A DNA stretch of 64,000 bases from Longimicrobiales bacterium (GTDB taxonomy: Bacteria; Gemmatimonadota; Gemmatimonadetes; Longimicrobiales; Gaopeijiaceae): contig JAQWPM010000012.1 of assembly GCA_029245345.1 (NCBI GenBank), positions 806,001-870,000 on the forward strand, written 5' to 3'. Each line of letters begins with the position of its first letter. Positions within the stretch are counted from its first letter, which is position 1. Under the pieces are notes generated by a model. It was not told the DNA's origin, did no database searches, and was given only the letters and a program-made list of their open reading frames with translations. Both the position numbers and the translations under genes were made by a program. Positions 1 to 9,273 of this stretch are shown here, piece by piece.

Positions 1-2
1 TT

Positions 3-401
3 CCCGGTACTGGAGCCTCGCGTCCGGACATGTGGCCTCTCGCAGAACGAGGGTTCATTACCCAAGCGCTCATGGAGGGCGCGGATGGTGAGCACCCGGG
101 CCTGGATATTGCAGTCCCGAGTGACTCGTATATAAGAGCCGCCGGCGGAGGAACTGTCGTTGACGTTGGGGAGGACGACGTATACGGGCGATTTGTAGTC
201 ATTGACCACGGAGAGGGCTTCACCTCTCTCTATGCACACGCGTCCGCGCATCTAGTCGTCCGGGGCCAAAAGGTCCGAGCCCGTGAGGTCATTGCCTTAA
301 CCGGGTCCACGGGCAGGTCAACGGCACCCCACCTACACTTCGAAATCCTGCTCGACGGCGACGCGGTCGATCCTCTGACGATGGTGCAGCAACCTGCGTA
401 G
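3..401 (+). CDS. M23 (LytM-type) peptidase, C-terminal part; gene begins before the window
   Basis: This is the zinc peptidase domain of an M23/LytM protein, a family that cuts cross-links in peptidoglycan in the periplasm or activates amidases. The metal-binding motifs are visible: an H-x3-D element (HPGLD) and the closing HLHFE. The reading frame stays open to the left edge of the window, so the ATG at position 30 is probably internal and the N-terminal part (often coiled coil or membrane anchor) is missing from view. A bactofilin gene follows 56 bases downstream on the same strand. That pairing is common in bacteria that use bactofilin to position a cell-wall hydrolase. Whether the domain is active or regulatory cannot be decided from this fragment. 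Confidence 0.85.
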   Translation, partial: PGTGASRPDMWPLAERGFITQALMEGADGEHPGLDIAVPSDSYIRAAGGGTVVDVGEDDVYGRFVVIDHGEGFTSLYAHASAHLVVRGQKVRAREVIALTGSTGRSTAPHLHFEILLDGDAVDPLTMVQQPA

Positions 402-457
402 TGTGGATTGTCAGGCACAGCTAACTTCTCATTCCAATCAGATCTTTGAGGTACTAG

Positions 458-862
458 ATGGCACGCGACCGAGGCGGAAACGGAGCACCACCCGAATCAG
501 TGATTTCGCTCATCGGCCCAGGCATGAGGGTCGTCGGGGACTGTGAAACCGACGGCACCATCCGGATCGAGGGCATGGTCGAGGGGAGTGTTCGGGCTGG
601 AAAAGCCGTTGTAGTAGGTAAGGACGGTGTAGTCTCTGGAGATATTGCCACACAGGACGCCGTTATATCGGGGACAGTGAACGGGACGTTAGTCGCCGAT
701 TCGCGGCTTGAACTCCAGGCAACCAGCCGAATTGAAGGGGACGTGAGAGCGCGCCGACTGCAGCTCGAGGAAGGCGCGATTTTCAACGGGATGGTCCATA
801 TGGGCGATTCCACTGGGCGCTCAGGGGCTCCGACTCCAGTTGAAGGGCTATCCAACGAGTGA
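458..862 (+). CDS. Bactofilin (polymer-forming cytoskeletal protein)
   Basis: A 134-residue protein with the glycine/valine-rich repeating pattern of the bactofilin beta-helix (DUF583), roughly residues 18-115, flanked by short polar tails. Bactofilins polymerise without nucleotide, often at the inner membrane, and act as scaffolds for cell-wall enzymes or for chromosome-partition proteins. A GAGG ribosome-binding site lies 6 bases before the ATG. The M23 peptidase gene directly upstream is the likely functional partner. The length is normal for the family. No membrane segment is seen. Confidence 0.9.
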   Translation: MARDRGGNGAPPESVISLIGPGMRVVGDCETDGTIRIEGMVEGSVRAGKAVVVGKDGVVSGDIATQDAVISGTVNGTLVADSRLELQATSRIEGDVRARRLQLEEGAIFNGMVHMGDSTGRSGAPTPVEGLSNE

Positions 863-1067
863 CGCGTCAACCGATAAACATATTTTTCCCCAGAGTATCT
901 TCGGGCGTTGGAAGTCGGTCGCCCTTGCTAGGGTCGGGGCAAAAATCGTTGGTGCTGCAACGCTTCTGTGGTAGGTCGTTCGGTAATCCATGTAGCGACA
1001 TACTGACTGAGAACGAGTTTTCCACATCTTGTCCACGAGCTGAATCCGGCTTGTTTGGGGGTCGACG
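863..1067. other. Intergenic region with a DnaA-box-like site
   Basis: About 200 bases between bactofilin and the NIF3-like gene. Positions 1018-1026 read TTTTCCACA, which fits the DnaA-box consensus TTWTNCACA; a poorer copy (TTGTCCACG) follows at 1029-1037. I see no AT-rich unwinding element and no cluster of further boxes. The short plus-strand frame from 859 to 1071 that overlaps the bactofilin stop has no recognisable protein features, so I do not call a gene. Confidence 0.3.
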
Positions 1068-1826
1068 GTGAAATTAGAATCCATCCTCCAGTATTTGGAT
1101 GCCTACCTTGGGATCGCCGATCATCCCGACTACGGGAACGCGCTGAACGGCCTTCAGGTCGCCGGACCGGAGGAGGTCACCCGAATTGTTGCGGCGGTCG
1201 ACACTTCAGAGGCTTCTATCTCCGCGGCTGTGGAACTCGGCGCCGACCTCATGATTGTGCATCACGGCCTATTCTGGGGCGGACTCGAACCCCTTACCGG
1301 ACGTCATTTCCGCAAGGTAAGGGCGCTGATGGACGCCGGGATTGCGTTGTTCAGCTGCCACCTGCCCTTGGATACGCACGCAGAGGTGGGAAATAGCGCA
1401 CTTCTAGGACGGGCCCTCGGGCTCGGTCTACAAGGACAATTCGGCGTGTACCAAGGGCAAGAAGTGGGTTGGTGGGGCACCTTGGATGCCCCGGCTACTC
1501 GGGACGCGTTGGCGACAACGCTCGAGGGAGTCCTAGCCGGGCCCGTGCACGTCATTTCTGGCGGGCCTGAGGCCATCGAGCGAGTGGGTGTGGTGACAGG
1601 GGGCGGGGCCTCATTCATCCCTGATGCGGTTACGGCTGGGCTCGACGCTCTTATTACCGGTGAGGGCTCACACCACAGCCACTTCGATGCGGTGGAACTC
1701 GGGCTCAACGTATTCTTTGGAGGCCACTATGCGACCGAGACCTTCGGCGTCCGAGCTTTGGCTACGCACCTAGAAGAGCGATTCGACCTTCCCTGGCATT
1801 TCGTGGACCAGCCGACCGGGCTTTAG
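1068..1826 (+). CDS. NIF3-like dinuclear metal centre protein (GTP cyclohydrolase I type 2 homologue)
   Basis: A 252-residue member of the NIF3/YbgI family. Family hallmarks are the VHHGLFWGG element near residue 65 and a C-terminal H-x3-E-type segment (GGHYATETFG), which together hold two metal ions. The protein forms ring-shaped hexamers in known members; the biochemical role is unsettled, with a metal-dependent hydrolase or metal-insertion role proposed. The start is GTG at 1068, preceded by a G-rich stretch. The gene converges with the M28 peptidase gene with no gap, both ending at 1826/1827. Confidence 0.88.
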   Translation: MKLESILQYLDAYLGIADHPDYGNALNGLQVAGPEEVTRIVAAVDTSEASISAAVELGADLMIVHHGLFWGGLEPLTGRHFRKVRALMDAGIALFSCHLPLDTHAEVGNSALLGRALGLGLQGQFGVYQGQEVGWWGTLDAPATRDALATTLEGVLAGPVHVISGGPEAIERVGVVTGGGASFIPDAVTAGLDALITGEGSHHSHFDAVELGLNVFFGGHYATETFGVRALATHLEERFDLPWHFVDQPTGL

Positions 1827-3461
1827 TTACCGGCCCCCCATCATGGCATCGCGGGCAGCCTTGAATTCCTGGCCCGGATGCCAATTCGGCCATAAGTCGC
1901 TGCCAGCGATATCCAAGAGCACTGAGGTGACGAGGGCGCCCTGCTGCACCGCGCCATCGAACACGAAATCCTCGCTGTACTCATCCGAGGGGGCGTGGTA
2001 GTGGTTCGCTGTATAGGCAGCCTGAACGTCATTTCCCCAACCCTCGGGCCGCCCGCGGTAGGACCGTCCGTGCTCGAAGTACAGAGACGGTACACCGGCC
2101 TTCGCGAACGGGAAGTGGTCGCTGCGGAAGAAGAATCCTTTCTCTGGCTCAGCATCAGGCATGAGCGTCAGCTGAAGTTCTCCTGCCCGCGGACGAACGA
2201 ACAATCCCAACTCACTTCGTTCCTCACCCTGTACGATGATGTCGTCGGTTTCGCCCCATAGATTGGCGCCGTCGACGTTGAGTTCCGCGACCGTCTGGCT
2301 CAAGGGGAAGAGAGGGGTCTGGGCATACCACTGCGCTCCCAAGAGGCCTTGTTCTTCGGCGGCTGTCGCGATGAAAACGATCGACCGATCGGGAGCAGTC
2401 GGCATGTTGGAAATCGTATGAGCCAGCGACAGCAGCATCGCGGTCCCTGACGCATTGTCATAAGCGCCGTTATAGATCGAATCACCGTCGATCGCTTCCC
2501 CGACTCCAAAGTGGTCGTAGTGCGCTGAGACGGTGATGTACTCGTCTGGGCGAGCAGCCCCGGCAACGACTCCGACGACGTTCATGGTCTCAACCTCTCG
2601 GACATCGCTTTCCACAGTCGCCGTCACGATGACTCCGGTTTCGACGGCAGCAAAGTCGCGATCAGCGGCCTGGGCCATGAGGTCCTCAAAGTCCAAATCC
2701 GCGGCCGCAAGGGCCTCGGTGGCGACGTCCAGCGATACCCACCCAACCATGCCCGCTGGGGTGGGACCCGACGGATCCGGCGGGAGGGCGAACTGTTCGC
2801 CGGACCAACCCCCACGAACGACGCTCCACGGGTATCCTGCCGGCTCCGTGTCATGCACGATGATCGCCCCAAGTGCGCCCTGACGGGCGGCTTCTTCATA
2901 CTTATAGGTCCACCGGCCGTAGTACGTCATGGCAGGACCACCGAAGAGATCGGCTTCGGCGGCAGGGGCCGGCGGGTCGTTCACGAGGATCATGATGTAC
3001 TTCCCCGCGACATCGACGCCCGCGAAGTCGTTCCAGTCGTTCTCCGGAGCGTTGATGCCGTATCCCACGAAAATCAATTCGGCGCTGCCCCCCGCACCCT
3101 CTGCTACAGGGTCCCCCGCATTCAAAACGAAGTCGTCCATGTAGGCAGGCGTCACTTCGCCGTCCGGGCCCCGGAAGCTGAGCGACACACTCGCGGGATC
3201 GGTTGTGGTTCCGACCATCGGCACCGCTTGGAAGTGAGACCCATCCGGTGCGTCGAGTCCCCAAGAGGCGAACTGAGCACCGATGTACTCGGCCGCCATG
3301 TCGCCACCTGGGTGGCCCGGGCCACGGCCAAGGAATTCGTCGGATGAGAGTATCCTCATGTGCTGTTCGATCTCGCCGCCGTCGAGCAGGGGGAAATCGG
3401 ACGAGGTCGATTCACATCCCGCGACAATTGCGAGAACCAGCAGTAAAACAGGGCGACGCAC
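1827..3461 (-). CDS. Secreted M28-family aminopeptidase with PA-type insert (lipoprotein)
   Basis: A 544-residue zinc exopeptidase. The start is GTG at 3461, chosen because GGAGGTGGAG stands just before it and it opens a lipoprotein signal peptide ending in the lipobox IVAGC; the frame is open further upstream but without coding features. The middle region carries the protease-associated insert (about residues 110-290). The M28 domain follows, with the zinc ligands in AHYDHFG, NGAYDNASG, TAAEEQG, the aspartate of NVDGAN and the histidine of YHAPSDEY. Secreted M28 enzymes release N-terminal amino acids from peptides. It is one of several exported peptidases in the window. Confidence 0.9.
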   Translation of the reverse strand: MRRPVLLLVLAIVAGCESTSSDFPLLDGGEIEQHMRILSSDEFLGRGPGHPGGDMAAEYIGAQFASWGLDAPDGSHFQAVPMVGTTTDPASVSLSFRGPDGEVTPAYMDDFVLNAGDPVAEGAGGSAELIFVGYGINAPENDWNDFAGVDVAGKYIMILVNDPPAPAAEADLFGGPAMTYYGRWTYKYEEAARQGALGAIIVHDTEPAGYPWSVVRGGWSGEQFALPPDPSGPTPAGMVGWVSLDVATEALAAADLDFEDLMAQAADRDFAAVETGVIVTATVESDVREVETMNVVGVVAGAARPDEYITVSAHYDHFGVGEAIDGDSIYNGAYDNASGTAMLLSLAHTISNMPTAPDRSIVFIATAAEEQGLLGAQWYAQTPLFPLSQTVAELNVDGANLWGETDDIIVQGEERSELGLFVRPRAGELQLTLMPDAEPEKGFFFRSDHFPFAKAGVPSLYFEHGRSYRGRPEGWGNDVQAAYTANHYHAPSDEYSEDFVFDGAVQQGALVTSVLLDIAGSDLWPNWHPGQEFKAARDAMMGGR

Positions 3462-3543
3462 GATCTCCACCTCCGAACGAATTCTTAGGACCGAAACGGT
3501 ATACGTCGAAGCCCCGTTAAGACAACAGCGGCGAGTCATTTGG

Positions 3544-4310
3544 CTAGAACAAACTGTCGAGGTATAGGTGCACCTTCCCATCGGTCCCGCCACGCACGGC
3601 GCGCGCCAGGTCAGCTCGGACCAGTCCATCCAAGAGCGAAGGCCCTATCCCGACGGAGGCGAGGGAGTCATCGAAGAAACACGCTTCACGTTCGCCAACC
3701 CACCCCAGATCGGAGAAGATGCCCAGGCGCGCGGCAGCCAATCCCGGAGCCAACTCGCCGCGGGCGCCCCAATAGGCCCGGCCTCTATCAAGAGGTCCGT
3801 AGCCATGGCCTCGGCGAGCTCCTCGTCTGGCCCGGTGCCAGCGCTGATACATCCAGCGCTGTCGGAGTATCCGATCCGTACGGCTGGATATTCGCCCGAC
3901 TTCCCTGTGTCCAAGCCCGCGATGGGGATGGCCGACCGCATCCCTATCCACTGGCTCACGCGTGATCGGTCAGCCGACCAACGAATGTTGGCGATGCGCT
4001 CGTGCTCCAAGAGGCCCCGTTCGCGTCGGAAGCTGAGTGCGGTCAGCCCGACGAACATCCGCTGGTGAAGCGTGCCTTCATAGCTCTCAATGCCCTCCGC
4101 GGTGCGATGTCTCGCCGAACATGACCGAGTCACCAATGCCTCAACCCCCGCATCCGTGTCGGTATCTGGAGGCGTTGTGTCTTGGCTGGCGGCTGCCGTC
4201 GTCGACAACGCGTCGAGAAACGTGAACAGAGCACCCGCGCGGCCGAGTGGCCGGGTAGTCTTCTGGATCCGTTGCCGCTCCATCAGAGCAGCGGTACCGT
4301 ATCCGGACAC
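3544..4310 (-). pseudogene. Remnant of a large outer-membrane/surface-antigen-like protein gene
   Basis: Two minus-strand frames overlap and together look like the two ends of one protein. The upstream frame, reading from about 4240 to 3900, has a signal-peptide-like start and a segment with SYEGTLHQRMFVGLTALSFRR-type spacing. The downstream frame, reading about 3800 to 3544, has YWGARGELAPGLAAARLGIF and ends in a beta-strand-rich tail (GKVHLYLDSLF) like the last strands of an outer-membrane barrel. They are in different frames and the region between them is far too short for such a family, which usually runs to several hundred residues more. I read this as an internal deletion plus a frameshift. 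Identity of the family is inference; the frame break is what the sequence shows. Confidence 0.5.
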
Positions 4311-4369
4311 CGCACATTCCGTCTCGCTGCTGCTGAGAATTCTGCAGCGTGGCTCATTAAGGAGTTTCG

Positions 4370-6661
4370 ATGATTCGCCGCCTCATTTCGGCCTTCGCAG
4401 TCTTGGCCCTCGTTGTCCCAGCGCTAGCCGCTCAGAGCGTTCCTACTCCGCGCGACCATTTCGGGTTCGACATCGGGGAGGACCGGAGCCTCGCGAACTG
4501 GGATCAGCTCACCAATTACTACCAGGACTTGGCGTCATCCAGCTCTAGGGTGTCCTACGAGTCTCTAGGCGAGACGGTGTCGGGGAATCCGTTTGTGATG
4601 CTGACAATCACAAGCCCGGAGAACCATGCCCGGCTCGACGAGCTCCGCGAGATCCAAATGAAGCTTGCGGATCCCCGGACGATCTCGGGAGAGGCAGAGC
4701 TCGAACGGCTGCTCGATATGGGCAAGGCTGTGGTGATGATTACCCACGGGATTCACGCCACAGAGGTTGGCGGCAGCCAGTCCGCAGCGCGTTTGGCCTA
4801 CCATATGGCGTCGTCAAACGACGAGAAGGTCCAGGAGATCTTGGACAACGTGATCTTCCTGCAAATCCCCTCGTTGAATCCGGACGGACTGCAGTGGGTT
4901 GCGAATTGGTACAACGAGCACGTGGGCACGGAATTCGAAGCCGCGCCCATGCCGTGGCTGTACCAGTTCTACGTGGGGCACGACAACAACCGTGACTGGT
5001 ATGCGTTCACGCAGAACGAGACCATCATGACCGTGGCAGCACAGAACAGTTGGCACCCTCAGATCGTTCACGACATCCACCAAATGGGCGCGACAGGTGC
5101 TCGCATCTTTTTCCCGCCTTACATCGAGCCTTGGGAGCCGAACATCGACCCGGCTCTAACGACGGCAGTGAACCAGCTAGGCGCGTACATGGCTGCAGAG
5201 GTGACTTCGCAGGGAAAGGCCGGTGTCGTGATCAACGCTCAGTACGATGCCTTCACGCCGGCTCGTGCCTACATGCATTACCACGGTTCAGCGAGGATCC
5301 TCTCGGAGACAGCGTCGGCTCGCCTTGCCACGCCGATCACGATTTCTCCGGACCAGCTCGGCCCGGGGCGCGGATTTGATGCGAGCAAGAGGTCGTGGAA
5401 TTTTCCGAATCCGTGGAAAGGTGGCGACTGGGGTCTCCCTGACATCACCGAGTATCAGTTCTCGGGCGCGATGGCGCTCCTGACCAACGCTGCGAAGAAC
5501 CGCCGCTACTGGTTGGAGAACTTCCATGGCGTGACCGACCGTGCGGTGGAGAAGTGGGACGAATGGCCTGACGCTTGGATCATCCCGGGCGGGCAGGAGA
5601 ACCAGACCGGCGTGCAGTACGCACTCCGTTCTTTGGTTCTCGCTGACGTCGAGGTCCATGCGTCCGAGGGTGCGTTCACTATCGACGGCATGACTTTTCC
5701 AGCAGGCAGTTATGTGGTCCCGATGAACCAGCCTTGGGCAGGCTTTGCGAATTCGATGTTCGAGATCCAGCATTACCCGGACCTCCGCGAATATCCGGGT
5801 GGCCCGCCGCTGCGGCCCTATGACGTGACCGCACACACCTTCGGCTATCTGTTCGATTTCGAAACCGTCGCAATCGATGGAGACATCGGGGTGGGCCTGT
5901 CCGACCCGATTGACGCGCCAGATTTCGACTTCCAACTCCCAGACCATTTGTCGGGTTCGGACGCCCCTCGTGTGGCGATGTACAAGTCTTGGCAGGAGCC
6001 GATGCCGGCTGGATGGCAGCGTTGGGTCTTCGATCAATACGAAATGCAGTACGACACGCTGCACGATGCGAACATCAGGGGTGGCGACCTCCAGGACTAC
6101 GACGTTCTGATCTTCCAGGCCCAGAGCCCGAACTCGATCACGTCGGGGTATCGTGAAGGCCAGCTTCCTCTTGAGTACACAGGCGGCTTAGGTGAACAAG
6201 GCGTTGCTGAAGTCCAGGCGTTCGTGGAGAACGGAGGACGCGTCATCGCCATCGAGGCAGCGACGGGATTCGTCTCGGACCTCTTTGACCTAGAGGTCTC
6301 CAACGCTACGGCAGGTCTGTCCAACACGGACTTCTATATCCCGGGCTCGATTCTGCGCCTCGAACTCGATGGGGCCTCTGAGATCAACGAAGGCATGAGC
6401 AGTGAGGTCTCGTCCTGGTACTGGCGCAGTAGCATGGCCTTTGACGTAGACGATCCGCGAGTACGAGTCGCAGCGCGGTACGGGTCGGGGGACCCGCTTC
6501 TCTCCGGTTGGGTCCTGGGCGGGGACTACATCCAGGGTGAGCCCGCGATTTTGGAAGCCGACATTGGCGAGGGGTCGGTTGTCTTGTTCGGGTTCCAGCC
6601 GAACTACCGTGCGCAGACTGTTGTGACATGGCCGCTCCTCTTCAACGCGATTCGTAAATGA
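4370..6661 (+). CDS. Secreted M14-family zinc carboxypeptidase
   Basis: A 763-residue exported metallopeptidase. Residues 1-21 form a Sec signal peptide ending ALAAQ. The M14 domain follows, with the zinc-binding H129-A-T-E132 (in HGIHATEVGG), the substrate-binding NNRDW segment near residue 207 and a third histidine in HDIHQMG (residues 234-240). The remaining C-terminal half is a long extension of the kind seen in large M14 proteins of this lineage, probably including a flavodoxin-like fold near residues 530-620. AAGGAG lies 8 bases before the ATG. The stop overlaps the start of the zinc-ribbon gene (ATGA), which suggests coupled translation. It should trim peptides outside the cytoplasm. 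Confidence 0.88.
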   Translation: MIRRLISAFAVLALVVPALAAQSVPTPRDHFGFDIGEDRSLANWDQLTNYYQDLASSSSRVSYESLGETVSGNPFVMLTITSPENHARLDELREIQMKLADPRTISGEAELERLLDMGKAVVMITHGIHATEVGGSQSAARLAYHMASSNDEKVQEILDNVIFLQIPSLNPDGLQWVANWYNEHVGTEFEAAPMPWLYQFYVGHDNNRDWYAFTQNETIMTVAAQNSWHPQIVHDIHQMGATGARIFFPPYIEPWEPNIDPALTTAVNQLGAYMAAEVTSQGKAGVVINAQYDAFTPARAYMHYHGSARILSETASARLATPITISPDQLGPGRGFDASKRSWNFPNPWKGGDWGLPDITEYQFSGAMALLTNAAKNRRYWLENFHGVTDRAVEKWDEWPDAWIIPGGQENQTGVQYALRSLVLADVEVHASEGAFTIDGMTFPAGSYVVPMNQPWAGFANSMFEIQHYPDLREYPGGPPLRPYDVTAHTFGYLFDFETVAIDGDIGVGLSDPIDAPDFDFQLPDHLSGSDAPRVAMYKSWQEPMPAGWQRWVFDQYEMQYDTLHDANIRGGDLQDYDVLIFQAQSPNSITSGYREGQLPLEYTGGLGEQGVAEVQAFVENGGRVIAIEAATGFVSDLFDLEVSNATAGLSNTDFYIPGSILRLELDGASEINEGMSSEVSSWYWRSSMAFDVDDPRVRVAARYGSGDPLLSGWVLGGDYIQGEPAILEADIGEGSVVLFGFQPNYRAQTVVTWPLLFNAIRK

Positions 6662-7473
6662 CCAAGTCCGACGGTATGGCCGCGGGGGGCAAGCCGTTCT
6701 GTCCTAGCTGCGGAAAGGCTGCGACAGGCAATTTTTGCCAAAGTTGTGGCACCAAGCTGGGCGGCCGCTTTTGCAACCAGTGTGGGTCCAAACTCTCAGC
6801 GAGTACCAAGTTTTGTAATCAGTGTGGCAACAAGGCTCCGGGTGGGAGCGGCTCAGAACATAAGGCCGCAGTTGTCGCTACCGTGGGGGGGCAAAACCTT
6901 CCTTGGTGGATTGCCGGCCTTGCGCTGTTCGGACTGATCGTCGTGGTCGGTGTTCAGGCGATCCGACCGGATGCCCAACCGGAGCAAGTGCAAGGCGTAC
7001 CCGCGACTGGCGTCGCAACGGGTGCGTCGGCGGTGGATCTGAGCTCGATGACGCCGCTGCAGGCGGCAGAGCGGCTCTTTAATCGGGTCATGACGTCCAT
7101 CTCTGCGGGGGATTCCACTGAAGCGAATGCGTTTCTGCCGATGGCGATCGATGCATATGTGATCGCTCAACCTCTCGATGCCGACGGCCTATTCCACCTT
7201 TCGCTACTTCAACGAACGGCCTTCCGGCTAGACGAAGCGTTGGCCACAGCTGGGCTGATTTTGGGACTGAATCCGGATCACCTGTTGGGGCTATCAGCAG
7301 CGGCGGCGGCAGCGAATGAGTCTGGCGATCCGGACCTCGCCCACACGCATTACCAGCACATCGTGGACGTCTACGACGCGCAGATGGCGGATGCACTTCC
7401 CGAATATTTGGACCATTCGGGCATTACCAACGCTCTGAAGGCTACCGCTGAGGCGTTCCTGGCAGGCCGCTAG
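6658..7473 (+). CDS. Double zinc-ribbon membrane protein with helical-repeat tail
   Basis: A 271-residue protein of unknown role. The N-terminal 60 residues hold four CxxC pairs (CPSC, CQSC, CNQC, CNQC), enough for two zinc ribbons. A single membrane segment sits near residues 81-101 (PWWIAGLALFGLIVVVGVQA). The C-terminal 150 residues are helical and resemble tetratricopeptide-type repeats. The topology suggests zinc ribbons in the cytoplasm and the repeats outside. Its start overlaps the M14 peptidase stop, so the two are probably in one operon. Confidence 0.75.
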   Translation: MTKSDGMAAGGKPFCPSCGKAATGNFCQSCGTKLGGRFCNQCGSKLSASTKFCNQCGNKAPGGSGSEHKAAVVATVGGQNLPWWIAGLALFGLIVVVGVQAIRPDAQPEQVQGVPATGVATGASAVDLSSMTPLQAAERLFNRVMTSISAGDSTEANAFLPMAIDAYVIAQPLDADGLFHLSLLQRTAFRLDEALATAGLILGLNPDHLLGLSAAAAAANESGDPDLAHTHYQHIVDVYDAQMADALPEYLDHSGITNALKATAEAFLAGR

Positions 7474-7497
7474 GCCTGTCTGGAGTGACACGACGAA

Positions 7498-8484
7498 GTG
7501 CGCGTCTTTTTGACGGGCGGTACAGGGCTCCTCGGCACTCATTTGGCCGAGGAGCTTCGCCGTTCGGGCCACGAGGTCGTAGCGCTCCATCGTCGCGAGG
7601 CGGACACGCTCTTTTTGCAGGAGCAGGAGTGTGAACTCGTTGAGGGTGACGTTCGCGACGACCCTGGGACACTTGTCCCCCTGATGGATGGCTGCACCCA
7701 TGTGGTCCACAGTGCAGCGTTGGTCTACGCCGGAGGAGCGTGGCCGAAGATTCGCGCCGTCAACGTCGATGGCACACGAAATGTCCTGTCCGCGAGTTCG
7801 ATGGCGGGCATCGGCCATGCTGTCCATGTGTCGTCGGTTGCGGTCTATGGGTCCGTTGACGGACCGGTCAGCGAGGACTCGCCGATCGATTCCGATATCG
7901 CTGCGAGCGATCTGTATGCCAGGTCGAAACGCGAGGCCGAAGACGTGGCGCGTGGCATCGAAGCAGCACGTGGTCTTCCGGTATCCATCGTGAGGCCCTG
8001 TGCGGTATACGGTGAGCGAGACCGACTCATGATTCCGGGTTTGCGGAAGATCCTGAGAGTTCCGGTCGTGCCGTTGCCCGGAGGGGGAGTGAACACGATT
8101 CCCGCGGTCTACGCGGGCAATGTGGCGGTTGCGATTCGTTTGGTCCTCGAGGCAGGTGAGGGTGGTGCGACCTATGACATCGGGATGGACCACCCCCTCA
8201 CACAACGAGAACTGCTTGGGTATCTGAGCGAGGGGCTCGGCAAGCGAGCGAGCTTTGTGAGGGTCCCAGCGGCCCTCGTGATGGGGGGGGCGTTGGTCAT
8301 GGAGACGCTCGGCATTTCGGCACCTGGGGCGAAGCACCTTCCGCTGTCCCGTGTTGCGCGGTTGGTCCTCAACGACAACCCCTATCAATCGAACCGCATT
8401 CGTGAGGTGTTGGGTTGGGACCCTCCATTCGGACATCGCGAGGCGCTCGGGCGGGCAGGCCGCTGGAGCCGCGATCACAACTGA
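7498..8484 (+). CDS. NAD(P)-dependent epimerase/dehydratase family protein (extended SDR)
   Basis: A 328-residue short-chain dehydrogenase/reductase of the extended type. The nucleotide-binding loop TGGTGLLG is at residues 6-13, and the catalytic Y140-x3-K144 pair lies in LYARSK, with the usual serine in HVSSVAVYG about 28 residues earlier. The substrate may be a nucleotide sugar or a sterol-like compound; the sequence alone does not say. The start is GTG at 7498 with GGAG upstream; this is the first codon that keeps the whole Rossmann motif. The LOG-family gene follows 12 bases downstream. Confidence 0.85.
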   Translation: MRVFLTGGTGLLGTHLAEELRRSGHEVVALHRREADTLFLQEQECELVEGDVRDDPGTLVPLMDGCTHVVHSAALVYAGGAWPKIRAVNVDGTRNVLSASSMAGIGHAVHVSSVAVYGSVDGPVSEDSPIDSDIAASDLYARSKREAEDVARGIEAARGLPVSIVRPCAVYGERDRLMIPGLRKILRVPVVPLPGGGVNTIPAVYAGNVAVAIRLVLEAGEGGATYDIGMDHPLTQRELLGYLSEGLGKRASFVRVPAALVMGGALVMETLGISAPGAKHLPLSRVARLVLNDNPYQSNRIREVLGWDPPFGHREALGRAGRWSRDHN

Positions 8485-8496
8485 GGCAGACGACGT

Positions 8497-9273
8497 ATGA
8501 GTAAGCAGCCCGGACGTAGTAACGACCACGCGGTGCCCTTCCCGCATGATCGAACGACGGAAGATGAACGCTTGCTCGAAAGCGTCGAGGAACTCGAGAC
8601 CATTGGGCGAGACGCCTGGCGTGTCTTCCGGATTATGGGTGAGTTCGTGGAGGGCTTCGAAGAGATGACGGAGCTCGGCCCGTCTGTGTCGATCTTCGGA
8701 TCTGCACGCACCAATCGTGACGACCCGATGTATGAGAAGTGCGTTGAAACTGCCCGACTCCTAGGCGAAGCCGGATTCGCGATTATCACGGGTGGCGGTC
8801 CGGGCATGATGGAGGCTGCCAACAAGGGCGCTAAAGAATCGGGTGCGACGTCTGTGGGGTGCAACATCGAACTGCCGTTTGAGCAGAGTGGGAACTCCTA
8901 CGTCGATGTCTCGATCGATTTCCGATACTTCTTCATTCGGAAGACGATGTTCGTGAAGTACGCCCAAGCGTTTGTCATTTTCCCGGGTGGCTTTGGGACC
9001 ATGGACGAATTGTTTGAATCGTTGACACTCATCCAGACCAACAAGGTACGTCACTTCCCAGTCGTGCTTTTTGGGACGGAATATTGGGGTGGACTCTTGG
9101 ATTGGCTCAAGGGGACCATGGCCGCGGAGGGTAAGATCGCGTACGAAGATCTCGACCTCATGTGTGTCACGGACGATCCCGAAGTAGTGCGTGATCACAT
9201 TCTTGGCCGCGACCAACGCCGAAAGGCAATGCAGTCCGACGAGCTCCCCGAAGACCAAGGAGCAGTCCGTTGA
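8497..9273 (+). CDS. LOG-family (TIGR00730) nucleotide-binding protein
   Basis: A 258-residue protein of the lysine-decarboxylase-like/LOG family. It has the two signature loops, GGGPGMMEAAN near residue 105 and PGGFGTMDE near residue 165. Members with these motifs cleave the ribose-phosphate from nucleotides (cytokinin-activating or AMP/pyrimidine-nucleotide phosphoribohydrolase activity); the true bacterial substrate varies. About 60 polar residues precede the core, typical of the longer bacterial subgroup. The stop overlaps the TTG start of the DUF819 gene. Confidence 0.85.
   Translation: MSKQPGRSNDHAVPFPHDRTTEDERLLESVEELETIGRDAWRVFRIMGEFVEGFEEMTELGPSVSIFGSARTNRDDPMYEKCVETARLLGEAGFAIITGGGPGMMEAANKGAKESGATSVGCNIELPFEQSGNSYVDVSIDFRYFFIRKTMFVKYAQAFVIFPGGFGTMDELFESLTLIQTNKVRHFPVVLFGTEYWGGLLDWLKGTMAAEGKIAYEDLDLMCVTDDPEVVRDHILGRDQRRKAMQSDELPEDQGAVR

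Noticed and set aside
859-1071. A 70-codon plus-strand frame after bactofilin
   Set aside because: Serine/arginine-rich composition without domain or membrane features, overlapping both neighbours; more likely non-coding.
5288-6064. A 258-codon minus-strand frame
   Set aside because: Shadow of the M14 peptidase gene; the plus-strand protein is strongly supported.
7294-8547. A 417-codon minus-strand frame
   Set aside because: It is antisense to the epimerase gene, which has full SDR motifs; the minus-strand product is rich in Arg, His and Pro with no family features.
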